The notes under the pieces were generated by a model. The model was not told the origin of the DNA. It saw only the letters and a program-made list of their open reading frames with translations, and searched no databases. The position numbers were made by a program, and so were the translations under genes. A DNA stretch of 64,000 nucleotides, taken from assembly GCA_029062895.1 (NCBI GenBank), contig JAIDPF010000071.1, positions 1-64,000 of the forward strand, read 5' to 3'. The DNA comes from Lachnospiraceae bacterium. Its GTDB lineage: Bacteria; Bacillota; Clostridia; Lachnospirales; Lachnospiraceae. How positions within the stretch are numbered: the first letter of the stretch is position 1; the number at the start of each line of letters is the position of its first letter. Shown piece by piece: positions 30,008 to 39,913 of this stretch.

Positions 30008-31411
30008 ATGAAACAAACAATCATTGAGAAAGAAAGTAAAATCAACCATACGGAGCATAAACAGGACGGATTGATGGAAAAATGGCTTCCTCTTGCGGTA
30101 TGCCTTTTCTTCTATGTGGCAATGTGTTTGATCTATGGGCCGCAGCTGGGGGCTGATTCTAACGGATATATCCATATGATATCAGCAAGAGAACCGGTAT
30201 ATCCGTTGTTTTTAATGGCGTTCCGGATGGTTTTCGGGGAAGGGCATTATCTTTATGCGGTGGCGTTTGCACAGAATCTTTTGATGGCTTTCGCGATATG
30301 GTATCTGACGATGTATCTGAGACAGAGATACGCATGGAAGGAATGGATGACTTATGTAATGATTGCTTTGCATTTCGCGGTTGCGCTGCTTTGTCAGTTT
30401 GCGGCAGGCAGGGCGTCCATCTATCCGAACAGTATCCTGACGGAAGGTATTTCTCTTTCTTTGTGGCTGATCTTTATTGCCTTTCTATTGAAGGCATTGT
30501 GGGAAACGCGTATGCGTTATGTGGTCTATGCGCTTCTATTGGCTGCCGTAATGATGGATCTCAGAAAGCAAATGGCGGTTGGTTATATCGTACTGTTTGG
30601 GACGCTGCTGCTTGGCTGGATTGGTCAAAAGGGATATTTAAAACGGATGGCAGCTGTGACAGGAATGATCTTGTGCAGTATTTTGCTCGCATTGGGCGGG
30701 ACAAGATTATACAATTATGTGATGCGGGGAGAATTTACGCAGAATACCAGAGATATGAATCTTGTGCTTACCACTTCGCTTTATATAGCGGATAAAGAGG
30801 ACGCAGCATTGATTGAGGAGCCAGTGGTACAGGAACTGTTCCGGCAGGTGATTGATATTCTGGAGGAAAAGGAATGCAATTACCGCTTCGCAAAGCCGGG
30901 ATGGCGCAATTTAGAGGCGCATTATGGCGCTCATTATGACAAGATCACAGTTGATACGACAGGGCCCATGTTTATTGAATATGCTATGGAACAGGGGTTT
31001 GCGGAGGGACTGGAAGCAGAGCAGGAAGCGGACCGGATGAGCGGAGTCATTGTAAGATCACTGTTAGCAGATAATTTTGGAACCTACCTAAAAGTATATC
31101 TGGCTTCGGTGGGAAACGGACTGATCAATTCCGTGGCAAAGAGAAACGCATTTCTGGACTGGTATGCGCTTGCGGCGTATCTGATATATACCGGACTGAT
31201 GGCGGCATGCCTTTGGAAAAAGGAAACAAGGCAAACCGGTTTGTTTGGACTGACGATTCTGATCAGTATCTTTGTGAATGTAGGCGTGACGGCAGCACTT
31301 ATTTTCTGCCAGACCAGATATATGATTTACAATATGGCATTGTTTTATATGGCGGGAATTCTGATGTTTTATGAGTGGGTGAAGAGGTTGAAAGGAACTC
31401 AGGAGATTTGA
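30008..31411 (+). CDS. Multi-TM membrane protein, GT-C-like
   Basis: GPQLGADSNGYIHMISAREPVYPLFLMAF loop and multiple TM segments; adjacent to polyprenyl-P sugar synthase-like gene. Confidence 0.6.
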   Translation: MKQTIIEKESKINHTEHKQDGLMEKWLPLAVCLFFYVAMCLIYGPQLGADSNGYIHMISAREPVYPLFLMAFRMVFGEGHYLYAVAFAQNLLMAFAIWYLTMYLRQRYAWKEWMTYVMIALHFAVALLCQFAAGRASIYPNSILTEGISLSLWLIFIAFLLKALWETRMRYVVYALLLAAVMMDLRKQMAVGYIVLFGTLLLGWIGQKGYLKRMAAVTGMILCSILLALGGTRLYNYVMRGEFTQNTRDMNLVLTTSLYIADKEDAALIEEPVVQELFRQVIDILEEKECNYRFAKPGWRNLEAHYGAHYDKITVDTTGPMFIEYAMEQGFAEGLEAEQEADRMSGVIVRSLLADNFGTYLKVYLASVGNGLINSVAKRNAFLDWYALAAYLIYTGLMAACLWKKETRQTGLFGLTILISIFVNVGVTAALIFCQTRYMIYNMALFYMAGILMFYEWVKRLKGTQEI

Positions 31412-31456
31412 CGGATGCGGGCGGCTGAATACCGTGTAGGAGGGATAATGTAACAC

Positions 31457-33244
31457 ATGAAAGCAATGAAAGATATTTTGAAAAAACTAAATTATATTAT
31501 GAACCGTAAGCAGAAGCAGCAGTATGTTTTTGTGACGGCGATTGCGTTGATCGGATCTGTGTGGGAACTGTTGGGCGTTTCATCTCTTTTACCGTTTATT
31601 CAGACTATCATGACGCCGGAAGAAGCAAAAAATGAATGGTATGTCACCTTTTTTTCCAGATGGTTTCAGATGGATACTCCGGTTCAGATGATGACGGTTA
31701 TGGGGATACTGATCATCATTGTATATATTTTGAAGAATGCCTATCTGGTCATGTCGTCTTATGTGCAGGCATGGTATTCTACCAGTGTACAGCGTGATTT
31801 GTCTATTAAAACCGCCAATACATTCTTACACAGTTCTTATCTGTTTCATCTTGGCGTGAATTCTTCTGTGTTGATCAGGACGATCAATCAGGATGTGGTT
31901 GGCGTGTTCGCGGTATTCTTTTATCTTTTCCGCGTACTGGCGGAGATATTTACCATTATAGCAATCAGCGCGTATATTGTGGTGCTGGATCCGATTCTTG
32001 CGTTTTCTTTGGTAGGGATTTTAGGCTCCTGTATGCTGATCCTGTTTTTCGGGCTGAAAAAGCTGGTAAAGATGTTTGGGCGGATCGGGCAGGACTGCGA
32101 GGCAAAAATGCTGCAATATCTGACGCAGGCATTTACCGGAATTAAAGAGATCATGGTGATGAATCGTCAGAAATATTTTGAAGATAGTTTTGATCAGTCC
32201 TGTTCCTTAAATGCAAGGGCGGCGAAGCGTAATAATTTCTTAAATGTCATTCCCACCAATGTGTATGAGGTGGTGTGTATCGGCGGGTTAATCGGAGTGG
32301 TGATCCTGCGTCTTCATATGATCGATGATATTACCGGTTTTGTGACTAATCTTGCTATTATTGCTGCCGCATCCTTTCGTTTGTTCCCTGCGGTCAGCCG
32401 TCTTACGACGAATCTGAACGCAATCATGTACAATCGTCCCAGACTGGATTCTATGTATGAGATGCTGAAGAGCATTGAGAACGAAACGACTTATCAGATG
32501 AGGGATATTGATCCAGATAAGGTAGAACCCTTAAAGTTTGATCAGAAACTTGTGATTGATAGGATCACGTGGAAATATCCTGCCGGAAAAGAGACAGTAC
32601 TGAAAGATTTGGATTTGACGATCAGGAAAGGACAGTCCATTGCCTTGATCGGACCTTCCGGTGCAGGAAAGACGACTTTGGCTGATGTGATTTTAGGTCT
32701 GTTGGAGCCACAGAAAGGACGAATCCTGCTGGATGGCGTGAATGTCTATGAAAATCTTCCGGGATGGTCAAAGATCATCGGATATGTACCGCAGGCAGTA
32801 TATCTGACCGATGATACGATCCGCAATAATGTGGCGTTTGGAGTTTATGAGGATCAGATTGAAGAGGATAAGATATGGCATGCTCTGGAGGAAGCGCAGC
32901 TGGCGCCCTTTGTCCGTGACCTTCCGGAGGGATTGGATACGATGGTGGGAGAGCGCGGCGTCAGGCTATCCGGTGGACAGCGTCAGAGAATCGCTATTGC
33001 AAGAGCACTTTATGAGAATCCCGAGATCCTTGTTTTGGATGAAGCCACCAGCGCTTTGGATACGGAAACGGAAACGGCTGTTATGGAATCCATCGATTCC
33101 CTGCATGGCACGAAAACGATGATTATCGTGGCACACCGTCTGACGACGATTAGAAATTGTGATATGATCTATGAGATCAAGGATGGCGTTGCAATCAAGC
33201 GGGATAAAGAGGAAGTTTTGGGAGAAGCGGTACAGATGCCATAA
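31457..33244 (+). CDS. ABC transporter, fused permease/ATPase, PglK/MsbA-like (paralogue of 21583-23319)
   Basis: GPSGAGKTTLADVILGLL, LSGGQRQRIAIARAL, VLDEATSALD; sequence parallel with the first copy throughout the NBD. Confidence 0.93.
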   Translation: MKAMKDILKKLNYIMNRKQKQQYVFVTAIALIGSVWELLGVSSLLPFIQTIMTPEEAKNEWYVTFFSRWFQMDTPVQMMTVMGILIIIVYILKNAYLVMSSYVQAWYSTSVQRDLSIKTANTFLHSSYLFHLGVNSSVLIRTINQDVVGVFAVFFYLFRVLAEIFTIIAISAYIVVLDPILAFSLVGILGSCMLILFFGLKKLVKMFGRIGQDCEAKMLQYLTQAFTGIKEIMVMNRQKYFEDSFDQSCSLNARAAKRNNFLNVIPTNVYEVVCIGGLIGVVILRLHMIDDITGFVTNLAIIAAASFRLFPAVSRLTTNLNAIMYNRPRLDSMYEMLKSIENETTYQMRDIDPDKVEPLKFDQKLVIDRITWKYPAGKETVLKDLDLTIRKGQSIALIGPSGAGKTTLADVILGLLEPQKGRILLDGVNVYENLPGWSKIIGYVPQAVYLTDDTIRNNVAFGVYEDQIEEDKIWHALEEAQLAPFVRDLPEGLDTMVGERGVRLSGGQRQRIAIARALYENPEILVLDEATSALDTETETAVMESIDSLHGTKTMIIVAHRLTTIRNCDMIYEIKDGVAIKRDKEEVLGEAVQMP

Positions 33245-33297
33245 TACGGATGATTTGCCCGCCAAAGGAGGCATGCCAAAGAGGCATAGTTATCAAT

Positions 33298-34452
33298 ATG
33301 AAGATATTATTTATCACACATTATGATAATATGTATGGCGCCAATAAAGCGTTGTTTCATCTTGCTCTTCTTCTTAAGACAAAATACGGGGAAGAGCCGG
33401 TTGTGGTAGTTCCCACAGAGGGTGGGATGGCAGAGAAGCTGTTGGAGGCGGACATACAGGTAATCGTCCATCCGGTGACGCAGTGGCAGGCGGTCTATTC
33501 CACACCGCTTCGGTTTCTGGTCAAAAGGGTCAGACGGAAAAAAAAGCTGATGCAGGAAGTGGATTCCCTATATCAAATACTATGTGATGAAGCCCATTTC
33601 GGACAAAAGCCGGATTTGATCTATTCCAATTCCAGTGTGATTGGGACAGGGGCTATGCTTGCGGAAAAGCTTCAGTGCAGGCATGTCTGGCATATCCGGG
33701 AATTTTCATGGGAACACTTTCATATGAAATATTTTTATCCGGAGAAAAGAGTCTGTGAACTGTATGAACAGTCGGAGTGTCTTGTGATGATTTCCGACGC
33801 CTTAAAGGACAATTATCAGCAAAGGTATCCTGGTGCCAGCATCCGGCGGATCTATGACGGTGTCAGTGGGGAATATCCCGTAAAAAGAAAGGATACGGCA
33901 GAGCGTCCCATACGGTTTTGTTATATCGGTTATCTGTTTCCCATGAAGCATCAGGAGCAGATCTTAGAAGCATGTGAATGTCTGAATCGGGAGGGATTGA
34001 CGGAATATGAGGTCTATCTGGTGGGCGATGGCAGAGACGGCTACCGTGACAGACTGCAAAAGAAAATCCGGCAGGCAGGATTGTCTCAGGTAAAGATGAC
34101 CGGCTATCGTACAGACGTGCATGAGCTTTTGGATTCTATGGATGTGGGATTGATTGCTTCCGAATATGAGGGCTTTGGTCTGGTGACCGTAGAATATATG
34201 CTGCATGGTATGCCGGTGATCGGTAGAAACAGCGGCGGAACACCGGAGATCATCAAGGATCAGGTGACAGGGTATCTGTATGATGAAACGGAAGGGCTTG
34301 TAAAGGCTATGAAATGTCTGATGCAGTATCCGGAAAAGATAAAGCAGATGGGAAAAGCGGGAACAGAGCGGGCAAGGGAATGTTTTTCGGAGGAGCGTAA
34401 CGCGGAAGAGATTGCACGCCTGATTCATGAAGATCATAAAAGTGATGGATAA
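33298..34452 (+). CDS. Glycosyltransferase family 4
   Basis: MKILFITHYDNMYGANKALFHLA...EYEGFGLVTVEYMLHGMPVIGRNSGGTPEII. Confidence 0.88.
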   Translation: MKILFITHYDNMYGANKALFHLALLLKTKYGEEPVVVVPTEGGMAEKLLEADIQVIVHPVTQWQAVYSTPLRFLVKRVRRKKKLMQEVDSLYQILCDEAHFGQKPDLIYSNSSVIGTGAMLAEKLQCRHVWHIREFSWEHFHMKYFYPEKRVCELYEQSECLVMISDALKDNYQQRYPGASIRRIYDGVSGEYPVKRKDTAERPIRFCYIGYLFPMKHQEQILEACECLNREGLTEYEVYLVGDGRDGYRDRLQKKIRQAGLSQVKMTGYRTDVHELLDSMDVGLIASEYEGFGLVTVEYMLHGMPVIGRNSGGTPEIIKDQVTGYLYDETEGLVKAMKCLMQYPEKIKQMGKAGTERARECFSEERNAEEIARLIHEDHKSDG

Positions 34453-34478
34453 GATATAGAAATAAGCGAAATAGGAGA

Positions 34479-35381
34479 ATGACATTGTTTATTATACGCT
34501 TTCACGGCGGTCTTGGTAATCAGATGTTTGAATACTGTTTTTATCGGTATATGCAGGAATATGTATCGAAGGATTTAAAAGCAGATCTGACTTGGTTTGA
34601 CCGTAATTATAAAGAGCATCAGGGATACGAGCTTTCTAAAGTATTTGGGATAAGGCTCCAGACCGCGACTTATGAAGAGATTGCAAGGGTACACGAATAT
34701 TATCCGAGATATTATCCGCTGGCGGCATTGCGTTATCTGGCAAGAAAAAATGCAGTGAGGAAGAACAGGAACAGGGATACAAGCGATGCGCATATTTTTG
34801 ATTTTGGTCCGATGCAGTATCAGTTTAATCCTGTTTATCAGACGTTAGATCAGAAAAAGGACTGGTATATTGAGGGTGTGTTCTGCTCCGACGCTTATTT
34901 TCAAAAGTGTGAAGAAATGCTGCGGAGAGAATTGCGGTTTTGCCAGCCTTTAGAGGGAGAGAACCGTGTGCTGAAGGAAGAAATGGAACAGCGCCAGTCA
35001 GTGGCCATCCATGTCAGGCGTGGAGATTATGTAGGCAATGCTTTTGATATTGTAGGACCGGAGTATTACAAAAAAGCGGCAGAGTATATTAGAGACAGAG
35101 TGTCGGATCCGGTATTTTATGTCTTTTCTGATGATATGGATTATGTGACAAGAGAATTTGCTTTTTTGGGAGACTATGTTCCGGTGCATAATAAAGGAAA
35201 GGCAAGCTATGTGGATATGCAGTTGATCAGCTGCTGCCGGCATATGATCATTGCCAACAGCACGTTTAGTTATTGGGGAGCGTTGCTGGGAGAAAAGGAA
35301 GACAGCATCGTGATAGCGCCGTCCAGATATAAAGCGGATGTAGATATTGCGCTTGCAAGGAAAAATTGGGTATTGGTTTAA
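34479..35381 (+). CDS. Alpha-1,2-fucosyltransferase (GT11)
   Basis: RFHGGLGNQMFEYCFYRYMQ...VAIHVRRGDYVGN...FYVFSDDMDYV...NSTFSYWGALL. Confidence 0.93.
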   Translation: MTLFIIRFHGGLGNQMFEYCFYRYMQEYVSKDLKADLTWFDRNYKEHQGYELSKVFGIRLQTATYEEIARVHEYYPRYYPLAALRYLARKNAVRKNRNRDTSDAHIFDFGPMQYQFNPVYQTLDQKKDWYIEGVFCSDAYFQKCEEMLRRELRFCQPLEGENRVLKEEMEQRQSVAIHVRRGDYVGNAFDIVGPEYYKKAAEYIRDRVSDPVFYVFSDDMDYVTREFAFLGDYVPVHNKGKASYVDMQLISCCRHMIIANSTFSYWGALLGEKEDSIVIAPSRYKADVDIALARKNWVLV

Positions 35382-35391
35382 GTGGAAGGGC

Positions 35392-36345
35392 ATGGTTAAT
35401 AATATGGATTTAGAATGGAGCTATAAGCGGTTATATTGGAAAGTACGCAGATATATGGATGTGCATCTTAAGGTGCCGGGCAATAGGAAATCCTATTATG
35501 GAAAAAGGATTTTGTCCATAGAGGACACCAATCAAAAACTGGAAGAATTGATCTTGTCCGGGAAACCTTTTGCGGCAGGAAGGATCGGCGGGACAGAGTT
35601 AAAAGCGATGATCGGTGGTCAACCGCAAAATAAGTCTCTGAAGAAAAAAGAGGAGGCAAGGAGTCTGTTGATCTGTCTTTCCGGGTTTTTCGGGGATATG
35701 GAGGAGTTTGACCGATTTGTACGATTGATGCAGGATTCCTTAAAGAGTATGGATATGATCGGCGTGTGGTATAATCAGATGGAAGATTATATGCTGCAGC
35801 ATTATGGAAGACGGGAACTTTTGTTAGGTAGGCTGGAAGGTCTGGAACCGTGGTATTGTCCTAAGGAACCATGGACAAGGTGTCTTAAGGGAAAGAAGGT
35901 AGTCTGTATTCATCCTTTTGAGGAAAGTATTCTGGAACAGTATCAAAAGCGGGAGCAGTTATTTCAGGGAAGCGATATCTTGCCGGAATTTGAACTGCGC
36001 TGCGTGAAGGCGGTACAGACTCTGTATGGGCAGGAGGACGGGAGGTTTCCAAGCTGGTTTGATGCTTTGGATTATATGTTTAAAGAGACGATGAAGGAAG
36101 AGTTTGATATTGCGCTGATTGCCTGCGGAGCATACGGACTGCCTCTGGCAGCAAAGCTTCGGGATGCCGGAAAACAAGCGGTTCATGTGGGTGGTGCGCT
36201 ACAGCTGTTATTTGGAGTCCGTGGAGCAAGGTGGGATGACTTTGCGGTGTTGAAACCATTTTATAATGACGCGTGGAGTTATCCTCTGGCAAGCGAGCAT
36301 TTAAAAACGGAATCGAAGGGCGTGGAAAATGGATGCTATTGGTAA
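35392..36345 (+). CDS. Putative GT-D fold-like glycosyltransferase/hypothetical
   Basis: GKPFAAGRIGGTELKAM...FDIALIACGAYGLPLAAKLRDAGKQAVHVGGALQLLFG; ATG inside the junction box (MVNNMDLEW). Confidence 0.5.
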   Translation: MVNNMDLEWSYKRLYWKVRRYMDVHLKVPGNRKSYYGKRILSIEDTNQKLEELILSGKPFAAGRIGGTELKAMIGGQPQNKSLKKKEEARSLLICLSGFFGDMEEFDRFVRLMQDSLKSMDMIGVWYNQMEDYMLQHYGRRELLLGRLEGLEPWYCPKEPWTRCLKGKKVVCIHPFEESILEQYQKREQLFQGSDILPEFELRCVKAVQTLYGQEDGRFPSWFDALDYMFKETMKEEFDIALIACGAYGLPLAAKLRDAGKQAVHVGGALQLLFGVRGARWDDFAVLKPFYNDAWSYPLASEHLKTESKGVENGCYW

Positions 36346-37450
36346 GATTGCCTTTTGGGCGGGGATATTGTGTGAATTGATCGTTTCTGTTTCCGGTTAC
36401 GCGTATGGCGGATACCACGAACCGGCGATTATTGTTTTGGGGATGCTGTTTTTCTCCATTTCTATCTGCATGCATCTGGAACTGAAAAAAAACTGGAAGC
36501 TCTATTTGATCTGCGCAGTGGTGGGACTGGGGTATTATTATCTGCAGTCTTCTGCTTTGATCCTCCGGATTTTGTTGATTCTGCTTGCCGGAAGGGAGCA
36601 GAAGGCGGAGCAGGTGATCAAGTGTTTTTTCTGGGGGACGCTGGTCATTATGATCTGTACGGCGGTTTTGGCAGCGTTGGGACTTCATAATACCCTTAGT
36701 CTGACACAGAACTTCCGCCATGAGGAAGAGACGAGATACTGTTTTGGTTTTTATCATCCCAATGGGTTTGCTTTTTTCTTCTTCCGGACACTGGTTCTGG
36801 GTTTGTACACTTATGGAAAACAGTTGAAGCTGTGGATGATGGCGGTAGTCGCTGCCGCTTCGATGATTTTATTTTGGATGGCGGGTTCCAAAATGGGAAT
36901 GACGGCGGCTGTTTGTGTGATTGTGGCATTTTGGCTGGTGAGGTATTTTAAGACTGATCAGACAAGAAAAACCTTTTATTTTATTGGTAACGTGTTGATG
37001 GCGCTAGAGGTGTTATTCCTCATGGTCTCCATGGTTTGTTTTGTGCCGTCGGTGGAAATTGCCCTGGCCGGTGAGGGATTTTGGCAGATTTTGAATGAAT
37101 TGACCACCGGGAGACTGTTTTTTATTCATAAAACGTTTCTGGAATATCCCATTCCTTTATGGGGATATCAGGGGTTTATGGAAGCAACGGAAGTGGGATT
37201 TGTAAATGCAATGTATAATCAGGGACTTGTATTCCTGATGGTTTATCTTGCGGCGCTCTTTTATCTGTTTTACAGAATGTACCGGAAAAAAGATATGTCG
37301 GCGTTGGTATTGATCTTAGGATTTACACTGTATGCTATGGCGGAGGCGTTTTTGCCCTATTTTAACAAAAACGGAATATGGATGCTGTTCATCGGTTGGA
37401 ATTTGTATCGGGCGGGACCCGGAAAGGAAGAGGTCAATGAAAAAGATTAA
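36329..37450 (+). CDS. O-antigen/polysaccharide polymerase-like (Wzy-like) membrane protein
   Basis: ~10 TM; CFGFYHPNGFAFFFFRTLVLG...GSKMGMTAAVCVIV pattern. Confidence 0.7.
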   Translation: MDAIGKIAFWAGILCELIVSVSGYAYGGYHEPAIIVLGMLFFSISICMHLELKKNWKLYLICAVVGLGYYYLQSSALILRILLILLAGREQKAEQVIKCFFWGTLVIMICTAVLAALGLHNTLSLTQNFRHEEETRYCFGFYHPNGFAFFFFRTLVLGLYTYGKQLKLWMMAVVAAASMILFWMAGSKMGMTAAVCVIVAFWLVRYFKTDQTRKTFYFIGNVLMALEVLFLMVSMVCFVPSVEIALAGEGFWQILNELTTGRLFFIHKTFLEYPIPLWGYQGFMEATEVGFVNAMYNQGLVFLMVYLAALFYLFYRMYRKKDMSALVLILGFTLYAMAEAFLPYFNKNGIWMLFIGWNLYRAGPGKEEVNEKD

Positions 37451-38444
37451 GATTAATTTTATTGATTTTTGGAGCGATCTGATCAAGACGGATAATTATT
37501 TTTATAATATTTTGAAAAAATATTATGATGTGGAGATTAGTGAAGAACCGGATTATATATTCTGCAGTTGCTTTGGCAATAAGCATTTTAAATATCATAA
37601 CTGCGTTAAGATATTTTATGTAGGGGAGAATATCATTCCTGATTTCAATCTGTATGATTATGCCATGGGGTTTCATTATATTGATTTTGAGGACAGATAT
37701 TTAAGACTTCCCTTATATTTATTGTATGATAAAAAGATTGCGGAAGCGGCTCAAAAGAAGCACGAGCATCCGGATGAGTATTATCTTCAAAAACAGGGCT
37801 TTTGTAATTTTGTGGTATCCAATCCCAACGCTGCCGGAGAACGTGAGCAGATGTTAGATGAGGTAAACCGTTACCAGACAGTGGATTGCGGAGGAAGATA
37901 TCGCAACAATGTGGGCGGACCAGTGAAGGACAAGATGGCGTTTGCAAGAAAGTACCGTTTTACGATTGCCTTTGAAAACTCCACTATGAGCGGCTATACA
38001 ACAGAAAAGATATTTGAGGCATTTGCGGCGGATACGATCCCGATCTATTGGGGAAGCCCGCGGATCGCAGAGGAATTTAACCCAGAGGCGTTTGTTAACT
38101 GCCACGATTTTTCTGATTTTAAGAGCGTGGTAGAATATGTAAAAGAGATCAATGAGAATCAGGAATTGTATCTGAAGATGATCAAAGCGCCCATCGTAAG
38201 GGAGGACAGTCAGGCAGCGGAATACCTGAAAGAGGAATATGCAGCTGCTTTTCTACGTTCCATCTTTGATCAGGATAAGGAAAAAGCGATTCGACGGAAT
38301 ATGGTGTATATTGGTCGGGATTATCAGAAGAAGCTAAAAGATGACAAGCAGATCGAAGCGGTTCTGGATGTAGTAAAAAAACCGATGCATCTTTATAATA
38401 AAAAAGTGGCGCAATGGAAGTCGGGAAGGAATCAGAAAAAGTAA
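37437..38444 (+). CDS. Alpha-1,3-fucosyltransferase (GT10)
   Basis: YRFTIAFENSTMSGYTTEKIFEAFAADTIPIYWGSPRIAEEFNPEAFVNCHDF. Confidence 0.93.
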   Translation: MKKIKINFIDFWSDLIKTDNYFYNILKKYYDVEISEEPDYIFCSCFGNKHFKYHNCVKIFYVGENIIPDFNLYDYAMGFHYIDFEDRYLRLPLYLLYDKKIAEAAQKKHEHPDEYYLQKQGFCNFVVSNPNAAGEREQMLDEVNRYQTVDCGGRYRNNVGGPVKDKMAFARKYRFTIAFENSTMSGYTTEKIFEAFAADTIPIYWGSPRIAEEFNPEAFVNCHDFSDFKSVVEYVKEINENQELYLKMIKAPIVREDSQAAEYLKEEYAAAFLRSIFDQDKEKAIRRNMVYIGRDYQKKLKDDKQIEAVLDVVKKPMHLYNKKVAQWKSGRNQKK

Positions 38445-38448
38445 AAGT

Positions 38449-39876
38449 GTGATAGAGCAAATAAAAGAAAAGATCAAACAGGGAAAGGATATGGTAATGG
38501 AGATAGCAGAAAGCAGGCATCGGCAGGAAAAAAACTGGTATGGGATCATGATGGTGGTTAATGCTGTCTTTTTTTTCCTGTTACATCTGACATTCGTAGG
38601 GTTTACAAATGATGATGCTTTCTTTGTTATTGTCAGGAGCCAGTGGGATTCACTCTTTGAACTTCTGGTAGACCGATATCTGACGGATTCCTCCAGAGTA
38701 CTTTCCGAAGCGGTGCTGTTTACGTTGATCAGGATGCCGTTTTTCGTATGGCAGGTGTTGGATACATTGATCTGTATTTTGGTTTATCACTGCCTGACAG
38801 TATTGTTGGTGAATGATAAACAAAGCAGGGGAAATATCATTGTATTTTTCGCATTTGCATCCTACCCTTATATGCATATGGGTTCTGCCGGATGGATATG
38901 TACTTCACTCAATTATATGTGGCCGCTGGCGACGCTGTTATATGCTCTGAGTGGTGCTTTTCAAAGATATCGCGGCGAGAAGATTCCTGCATGGAAATAT
39001 ACGCTGTATCTTGCCGCTATGATCTTTACGGCAAATTGCGAGCAGTCAGCGGCGATGCTGGCTATGACATTTGCTATGGCATTTGTTTTTGCGCTTATAG
39101 ATAAAAAAAGTAAATGGTATGAGCTGGCAGCAGTGCTGATCGGATTTGCAGGGATCCTGTTTGCCATGCTTGCTCCCGGTAATGACGAACGGACAATTAT
39201 GGAGGCGGAGAACTGGATGCCGGAATTTTTCGACCTGCATTTTCTGGAAAAAGCCCGGCTTTGTTCGGTCTTTGTATTTGAACATTTTGTAATGATTCCG
39301 GATGTAATATTTTTTCTGTTTGCATTGCTGTTGGCGCTCTGCGGAGCAGGCGGGGGAGAGACCGCAGGTGGAATTAGGAGAAGTGGTTTTGACCGAGTGG
39401 TGGCTTGCTTTCCACTTGCTGTGGATATTATCTTTACCGGCTGCTATTTCGTTAAAGATTTTATCATCGGTCATAAGACCAGATATGATTTTACAACGCC
39501 GGCGATCTATATGGAGGATTTTAAAACGACATTTGTGCAGATTTCAGAAGTATTGGGTTTGATATTGTTTATTGTGGCATCCGTCTATACGATTTGGCGG
39601 GTGATACCTGAATTGCGAATAAAATTGGTCATGATCTGGGCGCTTGGAAGTGGTTTCGCAGTGCGGATGGCGCTGATGCTTTCTCCCACGATGTTTGCTT
39701 CCTGGCATAGGACGCTGATTTTTATGTATTTTGCGTTCTTATATTGTATCGTCATTCTGAGCGGCATGTGCAGGAAACAGTGGAAAAGACGGTTGATATA
39801 TGGTATTCTGGTTATTGGTGTAATCGTAAATCTGATCCTGACGGTAGGATTGCAGATACGTAAGTACACGGGCTGA
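38449..39876 (+). CDS. DUF6056-like multi-TM membrane protein (GT-C-like)
   Basis: FTNDDAFFVIVRSQWDSLFELLVDRYLTDSSRVLSEAVLFTLI; multi-TM. Confidence 0.7.
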   Translation: MIEQIKEKIKQGKDMVMEIAESRHRQEKNWYGIMMVVNAVFFFLLHLTFVGFTNDDAFFVIVRSQWDSLFELLVDRYLTDSSRVLSEAVLFTLIRMPFFVWQVLDTLICILVYHCLTVLLVNDKQSRGNIIVFFAFASYPYMHMGSAGWICTSLNYMWPLATLLYALSGAFQRYRGEKIPAWKYTLYLAAMIFTANCEQSAAMLAMTFAMAFVFALIDKKSKWYELAAVLIGFAGILFAMLAPGNDERTIMEAENWMPEFFDLHFLEKARLCSVFVFEHFVMIPDVIFFLFALLLALCGAGGGETAGGIRRSGFDRVVACFPLAVDIIFTGCYFVKDFIIGHKTRYDFTTPAIYMEDFKTTFVQISEVLGLILFIVASVYTIWRVIPELRIKLVMIWALGSGFAVRMALMLSPTMFASWHRTLIFMYFAFLYCIVILSGMCRKQWKRRLIYGILVIGVIVNLILTVGLQIRKYTG

Positions 39877-39913
39877 AAAATGTTATAGAAGATTAGGAAA
39901 ATGGAGGTCGGGG

